DNA of 64,000 bases from Dokdonella_A sp963775445 (lineage in GTDB: Bacteria; Pseudomonadota; Gammaproteobacteria; Xanthomonadales; Rhodanobacteraceae), in contig CAVZIT010000006.1 of NCBI GenBank assembly GCA_963775445.1, positions 496,001 through 560,000 on the forward strand, given 5' to 3'. Below the pieces are notes generated by a model. That model was not told where the DNA came from and did no database searches. It saw nothing but the letters and a program-made list of their open reading frames with translations. Positions within the stretch are counted from its first letter, which is position 1. Each line of letters begins with the position of its first letter. The translations under genes and the position numbers were made by a program. This document shows positions 38,730 through 48,373 of this stretch, piece after piece.

Positions 38730-39782
38730 TCAGAGACCAAGCCGCTGCATGCGGTAGCTGCCGTCGAGCACCCGCATGACCCAACCCTGTTGATCGAGGT
38801 ACCAGTCCAGCGTGCGCGCCATGCCAGACTCGAAAGTCTCCGTCGGGGCCCAGCCGAGTTCGCGCGCGATCTTTGCTGCATCGATCGCGTAACGCCGGTC
38901 GTGGCCCGGGCGATCCTTGACGTAGGTGATCAGCGACTCGCGCCCGCGTCCATCGGCGAGCGGTCGGCGTTGATCGAGCAGTGCACAGATCGTTTTCACA
39001 ACCTCGATGTTTTCACACTCGGCATCGCCGCCGATGTTGTATACCTCGCCGGGACGTCCCGCTTCGAGCACAAGATTGATCGCGCGGCAATGATCGCCGA
39101 CGTAAAGCCAGTCGCGCACGTTGCGTCCATCGCCATAGACCGGCAGCGCTTCGCCGGCCAGCGCCTTCTGGATCATGAGCGGAATGAGTTTTTCGGGAAA
39201 CTGTCCGGGCCCGTAATTGTTCGAGCAATTCGTGGTCAGTATCGGCAGGCCATAGGTGTGATGGAAGGCGCGCACCAGATGATCGGAGGCTGCCTTCGAG
39301 GCCGAATACGGGGAGTTCGGGCGGTACGGCGATTCTTCGCTGAAGCGTCCGTTCGGGCCGAGCGAGCCATAGACTTCGTCGGTCGAGACATGCAGGAAGC
39401 GAAACCGGTCTTTTTGTTCAGCAGTCCGGTCGCGCCACCATGCAAGAGCGCTCTCGAGCAGACCCAGCGTGCCGACGACGTTGGTCTGCACGAAGTCTGC
39501 CGGACCGTCGATCGAACGATCGACATGCGATTCGGCCGCGAAATTGACGATCGCATCGGGTTGATGCTCGGCAAGCAGTCGGCCAACCAGCTCGCGGTCA
39601 CCAATATCTCCATGGACAAAGACATGATTCGGGTTGCCTTCGAGACTCGCCAGGGTTTCGAGATTGCCTGCGTAGGTCAGCTTGTCGAGGTTGACCACAC
39701 GCGCGCCGCCGCTCGCGATCGCATCGAGCACGAAGTTGCCGCCAATAAAGCCGGCGCCGCCGGTCACCAGAAGGGTTGTCAT
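38730..39782 (-). CDS. rmlB: dTDP-glucose 4,6-dehydratase
   Basis: First gene of the run, 350 residues. MTTLLVTGGAGFIGGNFVLDA is the NAD-binding N-terminus. HVSTDEVYGSLG and the catalytic SPYSASKAASDHLVRAFHHTYG (YxxxK) are present, along with ESHVDRSIDGPADFVQTNV. The ATG at 39782 is chosen over a longer frame that adds 17 residues. Transcription presumably starts in the 39783-40030 gap, which contains no other feature. Confidence 0.96.
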   Translation of the reverse strand: MTTLLVTGGAGFIGGNFVLDAIASGGARVVNLDKLTYAGNLETLASLEGNPNHVFVHGDIGDRELVGRLLAEHQPDAIVNFAAESHVDRSIDGPADFVQTNVVGTLGLLESALAWWRDRTAEQKDRFRFLHVSTDEVYGSLGPNGRFSEESPYRPNSPYSASKAASDHLVRAFHHTYGLPILTTNCSNNYGPGQFPEKLIPLMIQKALAGEALPVYGDGRNVRDWLYVGDHCRAINLVLEAGRPGEVYNIGGDAECENIEVVKTICALLDQRRPLADGRGRESLITYVKDRPGHDRRYAIDAAKIARELGWAPTETFESGMARTLDWYLDQQGWVMRVLDGSYRMQRLGL

Positions 39783-40030
39783 GGGCTGGGATTGTCGCGA
39801 ACCGGAAACCGGCCCGGCCGAAAGGGCCGCCATGTTAGCGTCTGGCCCGCGTCGACGCGAGCCGTCGATTCACAACGTGCTTCGTTGCGGTCGACAGCTT
39901 GGACCCGTGCTGCGCTTGAGGTTTTGAACCGCGCCAAGCCCGGGAAAAAGCGCTGCTGCGCAAATATCGAACCAACGATCGGCCAGCGAGGCGGTCGCTC
40001 CCGAGCACCGAGTTTCGTCGCCGGTCCGGC

Positions 40031-40504
40031 TCAGAACGGAATATCGTCTTCCTCGAAGTTGTCGTTCGGCGCCTGCGCCGGCGTGGGGCGCTGATTCGAC
40101 GAGCCACTGCGCGCGGGAGTGCGATCGCTTCGCTCACGCGAGCCGCCACCGCCACCGCCGCCTTCGCCTACGCCGCCGAGCATCTGCATCTCGTTGGCGA
40201 TGACGTCGGTTGCATAGCGCTCGATGCCTTCCTTGTCGGTGTACTTGTCGGTGCGGATCGAGCCTTCGATATACACCTGACGGCCCTTCTTGAGGTATTC
40301 CCCGGCGATTTCGGCAAGGCGTCCGAAGAACTTCACGCGGTGCCATTCGGTGCGTTCCTGTTGCTCACCGGTCTGCTTGTCCTTCCACGACTCGGACGTC
40401 GCCACGCGGATCGTGGTGATCGCGCCACCGTTCGCGGTATAGCGCGTTTCGGGGTCTGCGCCGAGATTGCCGACCAAAATCACCTTGTTGATGCCGCGCG
40501 CCAT
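40031..40504 (-). CDS. ssb: Single-stranded DNA-binding protein
   Basis: Coats single-stranded DNA and recruits replication and repair proteins through its tail. It has 157 residues: an OB-fold opening MARGINKVILVGNLGADPETRYT, with WHRVKFFGRLAEIAGEYLKKG. A Gly- and Ser-rich linker (GEGGGGGGGSRERSD) then leads to the acidic tip DNFEEDDIPF. The spacing from the divergent ispB start is 236 bases. Confidence 0.97.
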   Translation of the reverse strand: MARGINKVILVGNLGADPETRYTANGGAITTIRVATSESWKDKQTGEQQERTEWHRVKFFGRLAEIAGEYLKKGRQVYIEGSIRTDKYTDKEGIERYATDVIANEMQMLGGVGEGGGGGGGSRERSDRTPARSGSSNQRPTPAQAPNDNFEEDDIPF

Positions 40505-40708
40505 GGCTGTGACCTCCGGACTGATTCGTTACGATTGGAATGGACGCAGCATATTACCCGCAATGCGCGTCGTCATCGGCGCGGGTCGCGCATTGGCGTA
40601 GGAAATCGCCGTTTTTCCGGACGGCCCATGCCCTTCCAGGATTTTTCCATCGATCCGCCGAGGCGGGGCCACGATCGTCGCTGCAAAGGCAGCGCCAGCG
40701 CGCCCCGT

Positions 40709-40714
40709 TATAAT
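40709..40714 (+). promoter_or_regulatory. Candidate -10 box for ispB
   Basis: TATAAT lies 27 bases before the ispB start, in the ssb-ispB gap. No good TTGACA-like sequence is seen about 17 bases upstream, so this is a lone match and could be chance. Confidence 0.35.
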
Positions 40715-40740
40715 CCCGGGCTTCCGATGGGGAGCCGTTC

Positions 40741-41751
40741 TTGAGCACGACCGCACCGCCGCTGCCCGCGCCTTCGCGCATCGCGAGCCTGGCCGAGGTT
40801 CAGGCACTGGCCGCAGCCGACATGGCGGCGGTCGACGCGCTGGTTCGCCAGCGCCTCGCCTCGGACGTGGTCCTCGTCAATCAGGTCGCCGAGCACATCA
40901 TTGCCGGTGGAGGAAAACGCCTGCGCCCAATGTTGCACGTGCTGTCCGCCGAGGTCGCGGGTTACGCCGGGTGCGAGCATATCCAGCTCGCGGCGGTCAT
41001 CGAATTCATCCATACGGCAACCTTGCTGCACGACGATGTGGTCGATGAATCGGGTCTGCGCCGCGGCCGCGAGACGGCCAATGCGCTGTGGGGCAATGCG
41101 GCCAGCGTGCTGGTCGGCGATTTCCTGTACTCGCGCAGCTTCCAGATGATGGTCGAGCTCGATCGAATGCGCGTGATGCAGATCCTCGCCGACACGACCA
41201 ACCAGATCGCCGAAGGCGAGGTGCTGCAACTTCTGCACATCGGCAATGCCGATACCGACGAGGCGGCGTACCTCGGCGTCGTCGAACGCAAGACCGCCGT
41301 GTTGTTTTCGGCCGCGACGCGGCTCGGCGGCGTGCTCGCAGGACTCCCGATGGCCGAGGAAAACGCATTGGCACGCTACGGACTGGAGCTCGGTTTTGCG
41401 TTTCAGATCGCAGACGACCTGCTCGATTACGAAGCCCAGCCCGGTGCGCTTGGCAAGAACCTCGGCGACGACCTGGCCGAAGGCAAGCCGACGCTCCCGA
41501 TCATCCTGGCTATCTCACGCAGCGCGCCGGAGCAAGCAGCCATGCTGCGCAGCGCGATCGAACGCGGGGGTCGCGACGCGCTCGACGCCGTCATCGCGGC
41601 GATGCGCAACTGTGGCGCACTGGACCTCGCACGCCAACGCGCGCGCCACCACGCGGGCGCCGCGCGTGACGCACTCGACGCGCTACCTGATTCACGCGCG
41701 CGCACCGCGCTCAAGGTACTCGCGGACTATGCCGTCGGGCGCTGCGGTTAG
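40741..41751 (+). CDS. ispB: Octaprenyl (polyprenyl) diphosphate synthase
   Basis: Builds the isoprenoid side chain of ubiquinone from FPP and IPP. It has 336 residues. First aspartate motif: LLHDDVVDESGLRRG (residues 98-102). Second: FQIADDLLDYE (225-229). GGGKRLRPML is the IPP-binding part and GKNLGDDLAEGKPTLP follows the second motif. The start used is TTG 40741 (AGCCGTTC just before it; GGGGAG further up), because no ATG lies before the conserved region; the first residues MSTTAPPLPAPS are not conserved. Start confidence is moderate. Confidence 0.93.
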   Translation: MSTTAPPLPAPSRIASLAEVQALAAADMAAVDALVRQRLASDVVLVNQVAEHIIAGGGKRLRPMLHVLSAEVAGYAGCEHIQLAAVIEFIHTATLLHDDVVDESGLRRGRETANALWGNAASVLVGDFLYSRSFQMMVELDRMRVMQILADTTNQIAEGEVLQLLHIGNADTDEAAYLGVVERKTAVLFSAATRLGGVLAGLPMAEENALARYGLELGFAFQIADDLLDYEAQPGALGKNLGDDLAEGKPTLPIILAISRSAPEQAAMLRSAIERGGRDALDAVIAAMRNCGALDLARQRARHHAGAARDALDALPDSRARTALKVLADYAVGRCG

Positions 41752-41884
41752 CGTACTGCTTCGTGGATTTCGAAGCTTTCGACACTCGAAAAGGGGCATT
41801 TCGCGGAATGCGCAACCGCTTCCAATCAGGACGAAGCACCGAATACCCAGTCCTGTCTGATCGTTGCGGCTATGCCCAAAGTGC

Positions 41885-42676
41885 TCAGCCCGGAGGTTTC
41901 CCGAACGCCTCGTCCAGCCACGCGTGCATCAGCGCATACGCACGTTTGGCGATCTTCGCGTTGTAGACGCAACCGGGTGGCGAGTGCGCGTCGGTCTCGG
42001 TAAAGCAGTGCACCGCGTGGCCGAACACGACGAACTGCCAGTCGGCGGGGCTGTTGCGCATTTCGTCTTCGAACGCCGGCGCATCGGGCATCGTGCCGCG
42101 ATCATCGGCTCCATTCATCGCGAGTACGCTGGCCTTGATGCTCCTGGCGAGTTGCGGATCGTCGGTCTTGAGGTCGCCGTGGAATGTGACGACGGCGGCG
42201 ATGTCGGCACCGGACCGGGCCAGATCGAGTACCGCCGCGCCACCGAAACAGAAACCGATCGCGGCGATTCTCTTGAGATCGATCGGCGCCGAATTCGCCT
42301 GTCCACGCAATTGATCGAGCGCGCCATTGATTCGCGCGCGCATGAGCTTTCGATCGGCATACAGCGGCTTCACCGCGGCGGACGCCGCCTTGTTGTCGGT
42401 CGGACGCACGTCCTTGCCATACATGTCGGCAAGGAAGATCACATAGCGTGATCCGGCGATCTGTTTGGCCTTGGCTATCGCGGCGGCGTTCACGCCGTAC
42501 CAGTTCGGCGCCATGACGAGACCGGGCCGCGGAGTTTTCGATGCGTCGTCGTAAACCAGCTGGCCTTCGAATTGCGTATCGCCAACCTTGTACGTGATCG
42601 GTTTTGCGATCATCGCGGCTTCGGCAGAACCAGCGAAGCACAACGCGAAAAGCAACCACCAGATGCGATTACCCAT
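41885..42676 (-). CDS. Dienelactone hydrolase family protein, exported
   Basis: Alpha/beta hydrolase of 263 residues with a signal peptide (MGNRIWWLLFALCFAGSAEAA). The nucleophile elbow is GFCFGG (Cys), the acid DD in NGADDRGTM, and the His GHAVHCFTE, the pattern of dienelactone hydrolases. The oxyanion region is APNWYGVNAAAI. The substrate is unknown; many family members act on esters or lactones in the periplasm. Confidence 0.85.
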   Translation of the reverse strand: MGNRIWWLLFALCFAGSAEAAMIAKPITYKVGDTQFEGQLVYDDASKTPRPGLVMAPNWYGVNAAAIAKAKQIAGSRYVIFLADMYGKDVRPTDNKAASAAVKPLYADRKLMRARINGALDQLRGQANSAPIDLKRIAAIGFCFGGAAVLDLARSGADIAAVVTFHGDLKTDDPQLARSIKASVLAMNGADDRGTMPDAPAFEDEMRNSPADWQFVVFGHAVHCFTETDAHSPPGCVYNAKIAKRAYALMHAWLDEAFGKPPG

Positions 42677-42802
42677 GGCATTCTCCTGCGATCGGAATAT
42701 TCACGGCGAAAGCGTGGATGATAAGCCGCGCCGACGGCACTCACGCAACTCTTGCGTCGCCAGGCATTAAACTGGCGACACCCATCCCAACCGGAGTGAT
42801 CC

Positions 42803-43258
42803 ATGCGCAAAACCGTCCTCGTTGTTGCCTGCATGGCAGCGGCCTGCCTCGCGACCCCTGCCGGTGCCGCGGTCAAGCCGTCGACCGCGATCCACTATCG
42901 CCAAGGCGTGTATCACGTGATCCTGTGGAACTTTGCGCCAATGGCCGATATGGTCAAGGACAAGGTGCCTTTCGATGCCGCCGAGTTCGCAAAGCATGCG
43001 GATCGCATCGCATTCATGGCGCCGCAACTCCTCGAGGGCTTTCCGCCGGATTCGGACAGTGGTGCCAAAACCGAGGCCAAGCCGGATATCTGGACGAACT
43101 TTGCGGACTTCAAGAGCAAGATGAACGATCTCGTCACCGATTCTCAGGCATTGGCGGATGTCGCCAGGACCGGCAACAAGGCAAAGATGACGGCGCAGTT
43201 CAAGAAGACTGCCGGCGCCTGCAAGAGCTGCCACGACAAGTACCGCGAAGAACACTAA
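42803..43258 (+). CDS. Cytochrome c' (class II c-type cytochrome)
   Basis: A 151-residue periplasmic haem protein. The signal peptide is MRKTVLVVACMAAACLATPAGA. A four-helix body has IHYRQGVYHVILWNFAPMADM near the N-terminus and the haem motif CKSCHDKYREEH at the very end (CxxCH), which defines the cytochrome c' family. It is reported in relatives to bind NO or act in respiration; its role here is not known. It is convergent with the b561 gene 65 bases away. Confidence 0.93.
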   Translation: MRKTVLVVACMAAACLATPAGAAVKPSTAIHYRQGVYHVILWNFAPMADMVKDKVPFDAAEFAKHADRIAFMAPQLLEGFPPDSDSGAKTEAKPDIWTNFADFKSKMNDLVTDSQALADVARTGNKAKMTAQFKKTAGACKSCHDKYREEH

Positions 43259-43323
43259 GCGCGCGCTTTGCACCGGATTATGCCAACGCCGTTCCGAAGA
43301 GTCCGTCGTTCGCCCGGAACGCG

Positions 43324-44007
43324 CTAGGCCGCTTCGCCCCACGCCACGATCGCCCAGACGATCGCGGCACTGGTCAACGCGAGCAGGAGCGCGCGCGATA
43401 GGGGCGCGACGCGAGGTGCTGCTCCGGGCATGGCGACGCGCTTTCTTCCGTGCAGCATCGGCGCGACGAGGTTGTCGCGCTGGATTACCCAATGCAGCAT
43501 CACCGCTGCAACATGCAGCGTGATCAAAGTGACCAGCACGTAGCGATTGATCTTGTGAATGTGCGTCATCGTGGCGACGGTTGCGTCCGACACGCGCGCG
43601 CCGAGCGGTCCGAATTCGCTGATGTCGTCGCTGGCGAAAAGACCGCTGATCGCCTGCACTGCGACGGAGACCAGCATCGCGACTGTCGACCAGCCACCGA
43701 GCGGGTTATGCCCCCAGTGGGCGCTGGGTCGACCGCGAATGTTGTCGCGCACATAGCGGAAAACCGCGAAGGGCGAGCGCACGAAATGCGTGAAGCGCGC
43801 GGTCTGCGATCCGAACACACCCCACAACACGCGAAACAGGATCAGCGCGAGGGTCACGTAGCCGAGTCGGAAATGCCATTCCATCGGCAGCAACTCAAAC
43901 TCGCCGCTGGCAAACTGCAACACGACAAGGATCACGAGCAACCAGTGGAACAGCCGCGTCGGCAAGTCCCACATCGTGATTTCGGCGGCACGATCTTCGG
44001 GCGCCAC
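43324..44007 (-). CDS. Cytochrome b561 family protein
   Basis: A four-helix di-haem membrane protein of 227 residues. It starts MAPEDRAAEITMWDLPTRLFHW from GTG 44007, after GGGGAGACT. Haem His candidates lie in RLFHWLLVILVVLQF, HFRLGYVTLALILFRVLWG, HKINRYVLVTLITLHVAAVMLHW. The quinol/electron-carrier role in the inner membrane comes from the family. Its partner may be the neighbouring cytochrome c'. The longer upstream frame overlaps the phosphatase gene. Confidence 0.88.
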   Translation of the reverse strand: MAPEDRAAEITMWDLPTRLFHWLLVILVVLQFASGEFELLPMEWHFRLGYVTLALILFRVLWGVFGSQTARFTHFVRSPFAVFRYVRDNIRGRPSAHWGHNPLGGWSTVAMLVSVAVQAISGLFASDDISEFGPLGARVSDATVATMTHIHKINRYVLVTLITLHVAAVMLHWVIQRDNLVAPMLHGRKRVAMPGAAPRVAPLSRALLLALTSAAIVWAIVAWGEAA

Positions 44008-44017
44008 AGTCTCCCCG

Positions 44018-44815
44018 CTAGTTCGCCGATGCCGCCGAAAACAACGAAAGCGCTTCGGCATGCAACGCGGGTGTTCCGGCGAGCGCGCTATGGGTATCGA
44101 GCGCCGGCGCCGCGCCATCGAGATCGGTGAAGACCCCGCCAGCCTCACGCACGATCAAGGCCAATGCGGCGATGTCGAGGATATTCAAATCCGATTCGAT
44201 CACGAGATCGATCGCGCCGCGCGCGAGCAAGTGATAGTGCAGGAAATCGCCATAGCCCCGGATGCGCCCGACACGCCCGATCAAATCGCCGAACACGCGC
44301 CAGCGCGGACCGGCCGCCAGCGATTTGAGGTTGCCGGTGGAGATCGCGGCATGCGCGTCGAATCGCTCTCGGTCGGACACGCGGATGCGCTTGCCATCGA
44401 GAAAAGCGCCACCGCCGCGCAACGCCCAGGCGCGCTCGCCATACGCCACCGCGTTCGATACCCCGAGAACCAGCTCGCCTTCATGCATCAACGCGATCTG
44501 GGTGGAAAAAAACGGATAGCCACGCACATAGGCGCGCGTGCCGTCGATCGGATCGATCAACCAGATGAAGTCGCTGTTCCCGGCACGGCCATGTTCCTCT
44601 CCGTAAAGCGCGTGATGCGGGAAGCTTTCGGTCAGCGTGTTCCGGATCGCCGTCTCGGCATCACGATCGACCTCGGTAACCGGCGTCAGATCGTCCTTGA
44701 TCGCGACCGAAAAATCCCTCGCCTCATAGTGCTTGCGAATGATTGTCGCCGCCGCGTCGGCCGCGCGCATCGCGACGGCCAGCGCCTGGGCGGGAAATCC
44801 AGCGGGCAGGCTCAT
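44018..44815 (-). CDS. Inositol-monophosphatase family protein, histidinol-phosphatase-like
   Basis: Mg-dependent phosphomonoesterase fold of 265 residues. Metal-site motifs: ALYGEEHG, WLIDPIDGTRAYVRGYPFF and ESDLNILDIAAL (the D after N replaces the W-D of SuhB). The spacing fits HisN-type histidinol phosphatases or other IMPase members. Substrate and name are not secure. It is 10 bases upstream of the cytochrome b561 gene, after the type II secretion genes. Confidence 0.85.
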   Translation of the reverse strand: MSLPAGFPAQALAVAMRAADAAATIIRKHYEARDFSVAIKDDLTPVTEVDRDAETAIRNTLTESFPHHALYGEEHGRAGNSDFIWLIDPIDGTRAYVRGYPFFSTQIALMHEGELVLGVSNAVAYGERAWALRGGGAFLDGKRIRVSDRERFDAHAAISTGNLKSLAAGPRWRVFGDLIGRVGRIRGYGDFLHYHLLARGAIDLVIESDLNILDIAALALIVREAGGVFTDLDGAAPALDTHSALAGTPALHAEALSLFSAASAN

Positions 44816-44826
44816 CGTCGCTGCGC

Positions 44827-45594
44827 TCAGAACAGCTTGAACAACCGGCCGTGGATGACCAGCTTCGAGGAACCGTCGGCTTGCGGCTGGCCGATGTAGC
44901 GCAGGGTTTCGAGCACTTGCTGATTGTTGTGGCGCGCGCTCAGCGTTGCCACCGCATCGTAACCGTCCATGCGCACGCTGAAGCTGCCATCGACCGCAAG
45001 ATCGCCGCTGCCATCATCGTGCACCGTACCGGCGATGCCGCCGTCGGGTTGCGACGAGAACTCGGCGAGGATATCGGAGAAACGCGCCTCGGCCTGCCCG
45101 GATACGCCGGCATCGCTCCAACGTGCATCGCCGCTCGCACCCTGCACCAGGCCGTTGACCAGAGTCGCCTGCTTGAGCACGCCGCCGATCGTGCCGAGCA
45201 GTTTCAGGTTAGGAATATCCAGAGCCGGTTCGGCCAACGCGGCGGGAAAGCGGAAGCGCACATCATGCGCGATCACGCTGCCATCGCCATTGCGCTCGAC
45301 CACGCCCGCCACGTCGACGCCCGCGCCTTGCACGCGCACATCTGCCAGCACCTGGCGATGCAGGAGCGGCAGTTTGGCGATCTCCCAGTCGATCTCGCCG
45401 AGATCGCTTCCGAGTGCGCTGACGCCATCGGCGTGACCATCCCATACCGTACCCCGGATGCCGGTCAACGTCACCGGCCCGAAATACCGCTGCGCGTAGC
45501 GCCACGCGAAATCGGCCGGCAGTGTCCATGCGAAGACACCGGCGACAACCAGCAGCACGATCGCGAGGATCAGGAGAATTTTGAGCAAGCGCAT
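44827..45594 (-). CDS. gspN: Type II secretion system protein N
   Basis: A 255-residue bitopic inner-membrane protein: N-terminal helix LLKILLILAIVLLVVAGVFAW, then a beta-rich periplasmic domain (GTVWDGHADGVSALGSDLGEID, IAKLPLLHRQVLADVRVQG). Its ATG overlaps the gspM stop (TGATG). It is the last of eight consecutive gsp genes in the order G, H, I, J, K, L, M, N. Confidence 0.9.
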   Translation of the reverse strand: MRLLKILLILAIVLLVVAGVFAWTLPADFAWRYAQRYFGPVTLTGIRGTVWDGHADGVSALGSDLGEIDWEIAKLPLLHRQVLADVRVQGAGVDVAGVVERNGDGSVIAHDVRFRFPAALAEPALDIPNLKLLGTIGGVLKQATLVNGLVQGASGDARWSDAGVSGQAEARFSDILAEFSSQPDGGIAGTVHDDGSGDLAVDGSFSVRMDGYDAVATLSARHNNQQVLETLRYIGQPQADGSSKLVIHGRLFKLF

Positions 45595-46085
45595 CAGGGG
45601 GTGTCTTCAAGCGTGACGCGGGCGTTGACCAGACCGATGCCGTCCGCCCGATCGGCGGAGAAGTCGCTCGCTTCGACCCCGTAGTCGCGCGAAAGGTCCT
45701 CGAGCCAGCGCATCATCGCATCGAAGTTCGCGACTTCGAAGGTCACTCGCACACTTTTGGCACCAGCCGGCTCGACCCGTTTCAGTGCCGTCTCGAGCCC
45801 GGCTCCGCGCGCAGTCGCGTCGGCCAGCGCGAGCAGCGATTTGCCCTGGCGCCCGGAACGCGAGCGCACGCCGGCCGCACGCAGGCGATCCACTTCGGCA
45901 GTGGCCACGCGCACGTAGGCAAGCGCTTCGCTATCGGCATCGGTGCTTTCCTGCAACGCCGCGCGACGCACGGCAAGCGGATGCCAGGCGAATGCCCAGC
46001 ACAAGAGGACAACCACGCTCGCAGCGCCGATGCCGAACACGCGACGTTCGCGTGGCGCGAGATTTTTCCACCACTGCGCAATCAC
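45594..46085 (-). CDS. gspM: Type II secretion system protein M
   Basis: A 163-residue inner-membrane assembly protein. MIAQWWKNLAPRERRVFGIG is followed by the helix AASVVVLLCWAFAWHPL and a ferredoxin-like periplasmic domain. It overlaps gspL (ATGA) and gspN. It interacts with GspL and the pseudopilus platform by family knowledge. Confidence 0.9.
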   Translation of the reverse strand: MIAQWWKNLAPRERRVFGIGAASVVVLLCWAFAWHPLAVRRAALQESTDADSEALAYVRVATAEVDRLRAAGVRSRSGRQGKSLLALADATARGAGLETALKRVEPAGAKSVRVTFEVANFDAMMRWLEDLSRDYGVEASDFSADRADGIGLVNARVTLEDTP

Positions 46086-47284
46086 GACGCCTTCGCCTTG
46101 CTGATGCGGATGCGCCCGTCGACGCCTTGATCGCCCGGGCTTGCGCCGGTGACTTCGACCTTGAGTCCGGGCAGCGCGGCAAATCGCGCGCGCATGCTAT
46201 CGAGCGTGGCGACATCGGGCGCACGCAAGGAGAGCTCCAGGATGCCGTTCCGGTAGTCGATGCCGCGCGTCTGAACGCGCGTGGTGCTACCGAGCACCGG
46301 GGCGATCATCGCAAGCATGCGCAACAGACCGCTCGACTCGGCGCCACCGCGAAGGCGATCGAGACGACTTCGCACCAGCTGCTCGGGACCGATGCGCATA
46401 AGCTCGGCTGCTCCGACATCCGGAAACGCCTTGTGCACCTCGCTCTCCATCGTGCTCGCGACACGCGCGGATTCGTTCGAAAGCCGGGCGACCTCGAGTG
46501 CCAACCGAATGCCGGCGAGCAACACCACGGCGAGAGCCAGCGCGGCGGCGATTCGCCACCAGCGCAGCCCCCGCACGCGCCGGTGCAATGGCTCGAAATT
46601 GCCTTCGAGCAGATTGACGCGGGATCCTTCGACGCCGTTGGCGAGAAACGCCAACACATCGGGTTCCTGTTCGGCATATCGCTCGATCGCCACCGGCAGA
46701 TCGAGCCTCGGGCCCGTCCGAAAATCATGCACCTCCAGTGGACGCAGTCCTTGCCGTTCGCACAAGGACAGCCAGTCAGGCAGCTCGTCGAGATTGCATG
46801 CGAACGCGGACCAGTCAGCCATGCGCACCACCGCGCCTCGCTCCTCGATCATTGCGCTTGCCACATCCTGCGATGCGGCGAGCGCGAGCGATTCGGGCAC
46901 CATGCGATCCGGCTGGATGCCGTCCTCGGCGAGGCGCTCGAGCCACGCACGCAGCGTGATCTTTGCCACGACAGCAACGCCGACCTCGTCGCCGCTGGGC
47001 AAGCCCGTGGCGAAATGCAGGTCCTCGACCGGACTCAGCAATTGATCCTCGAGCGCGTACGGCAGCGCCTTGTGCAATTGCGCGCGATTGCGCACATGCA
47101 ACTTCGCGCTGGTCAGCAATACCTGCTCGGCCGGCACCAGCACCGTGACCTGTGGCGCCGCCGCGATTGCCGACGCAGGAGGCGCCCCGCTCTGGGTGCG
47201 CGAATGAGCGCGGCCGTCCGACCCGTGGCGAACCCAGGTCAGGGTGCCATCGTGGGCCAGGCGAACCAGCAGGTTATCGGGCAT
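46082..47284 (-). CDS. gspL: Type II secretion system protein L
   Basis: A 400-residue platform protein that links the secretion ATPase to the pseudopilus in the inner membrane. The cytoplasmic actin-like domain shows PAEQVLLTSAKLHVRN and LPYALEDQLLSPVEDLHFATG; a helix at AAALALAVVLLAGIRLAL precedes the periplasmic domain ending GRIRISKAKAS. Start 47284 (ATG). It overlaps gspM. Confidence 0.92.
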   Translation of the reverse strand: MPDNLLVRLAHDGTLTWVRHGSDGRAHSRTQSGAPPASAIAAAPQVTVLVPAEQVLLTSAKLHVRNRAQLHKALPYALEDQLLSPVEDLHFATGLPSGDEVGVAVVAKITLRAWLERLAEDGIQPDRMVPESLALAASQDVASAMIEERGAVVRMADWSAFACNLDELPDWLSLCERQGLRPLEVHDFRTGPRLDLPVAIERYAEQEPDVLAFLANGVEGSRVNLLEGNFEPLHRRVRGLRWWRIAAALALAVVLLAGIRLALEVARLSNESARVASTMESEVHKAFPDVGAAELMRIGPEQLVRSRLDRLRGGAESSGLLRMLAMIAPVLGSTTRVQTRGIDYRNGILELSLRAPDVATLDSMRARFAALPGLKVEVTGASPGDQGVDGRIRISKAKAS

Positions 47285-47365
47285 GCAACTTTCCGTTTCC
47301 AGGCACGGTGCGGGTCGGTACGACTATCGGCACGATTGTAGTCGGCATCCGAGTCGGGCCGCGAC

Positions 47366-48373
47366 TCATCGCGTCAGGGCCGAATTTTCCGCATCGGCGT
47401 CTTGCAAGGCGGCCTGCGTGAGCGCCTCGTCGCTGCCGCGACTGCGTTCGAGCACCTCGATCCGGCCGCCATTGCGCTGGATCAGGCTGTAGAACGTCAT
47501 CGGCACGTCGTCGAGGGTGATCTGGCCGCGCGCCATGAAATAGTTGCTGCTGACTCCGATCTGCGAGGCGAGCGCCGGATCCAATGGCGGCAAACCCTGC
47601 TGCGTGAGCTGCGCGCTGAACGTGTTCAGATCCTGCCACTGGGCATGGCCGTTGTTCCACAAACGCTGGGCAAGCGCCTGGTTGATGTGCGGGTCCAGGC
47701 TCTCCAATATCGGAACGCTGGCCGTGTTGATATTGAGCACGGAGCCCACCGGCAACGCACAAAGATACGGGGCGAGGCGCGCATAGGCCTCGCCGTCGAA
47801 ACCGCGCACCAGGCGCAACTCCGAGACATGCGCAAAACTGCGGTTGGCCGTGCGGTACGGGGCCGGCAGCGCGAGGTAGAAATCGTCCTCGGCGCCGGTG
47901 TTGCTGGTGATGTCCTGATCGGTGTCGAGCCAGTCGGTCACCGCATCGGCGAGGCCCGGATCGATTCCCTCGACGTTCAACAGACGCCGGAACATCGCGA
48001 GCCACGCCGTGCGCGCGGCGTCGGTCGGGCCGAGATTGTTCAGATTGAAGCAACCGTTGAGGTCGCGCATGGTTGCGGCGATCTCGCCGCCCGGCACCTG
48101 CTGTGGCGGCAGCGGCAGCGCCCAGATATCGCCGTTGGCATCGAATTGCCGGCTTTGTGCCCAATCCTTGGCGAGGACCAGCGCGGCGTAGGCTTCGAGT
48201 CCCTGCGCGTAAGAATCGGCCTGCGCGCCCCGCAGCGCATTGCGCGTGCGCGCATAGGCGAGTTCACCGTGATCGAGCAGTCCGGCGATCAGGATCACCG
48301 CGAGCGCAACGGTCAGCAGCGCCACGAGCAATGCGATTCCGCGCTGGCGTCGCGGCAGCGGCGAGCGCATCAC
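47366..48373 (-). CDS. gspK: Type II secretion system minor pseudopilin K
   Basis: A 335-residue minor pseudopilin. The prepilin signal is RRQRG with IALLVALLTVALAVILIAG after it; like other GspK proteins it lacks the Glu at mature position 5. The long soluble domain has LNGCFNLNNL and INTASVPILESLDP, features of GspK. The start overlaps the gspJ stop by four bases. Confidence 0.93.
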   Translation of the reverse strand: MMRSPLPRRQRGIALLVALLTVALAVILIAGLLDHGELAYARTRNALRGAQADSYAQGLEAYAALVLAKDWAQSRQFDANGDIWALPLPPQQVPGGEIAATMRDLNGCFNLNNLGPTDAARTAWLAMFRRLLNVEGIDPGLADAVTDWLDTDQDITSNTGAEDDFYLALPAPYRTANRSFAHVSELRLVRGFDGEAYARLAPYLCALPVGSVLNINTASVPILESLDPHINQALAQRLWNNGHAQWQDLNTFSAQLTQQGLPPLDPALASQIGVSSNYFMARGQITLDDVPMTFYSLIQRNGGRIEVLERSRGSDEALTQAALQDADAENSALTR

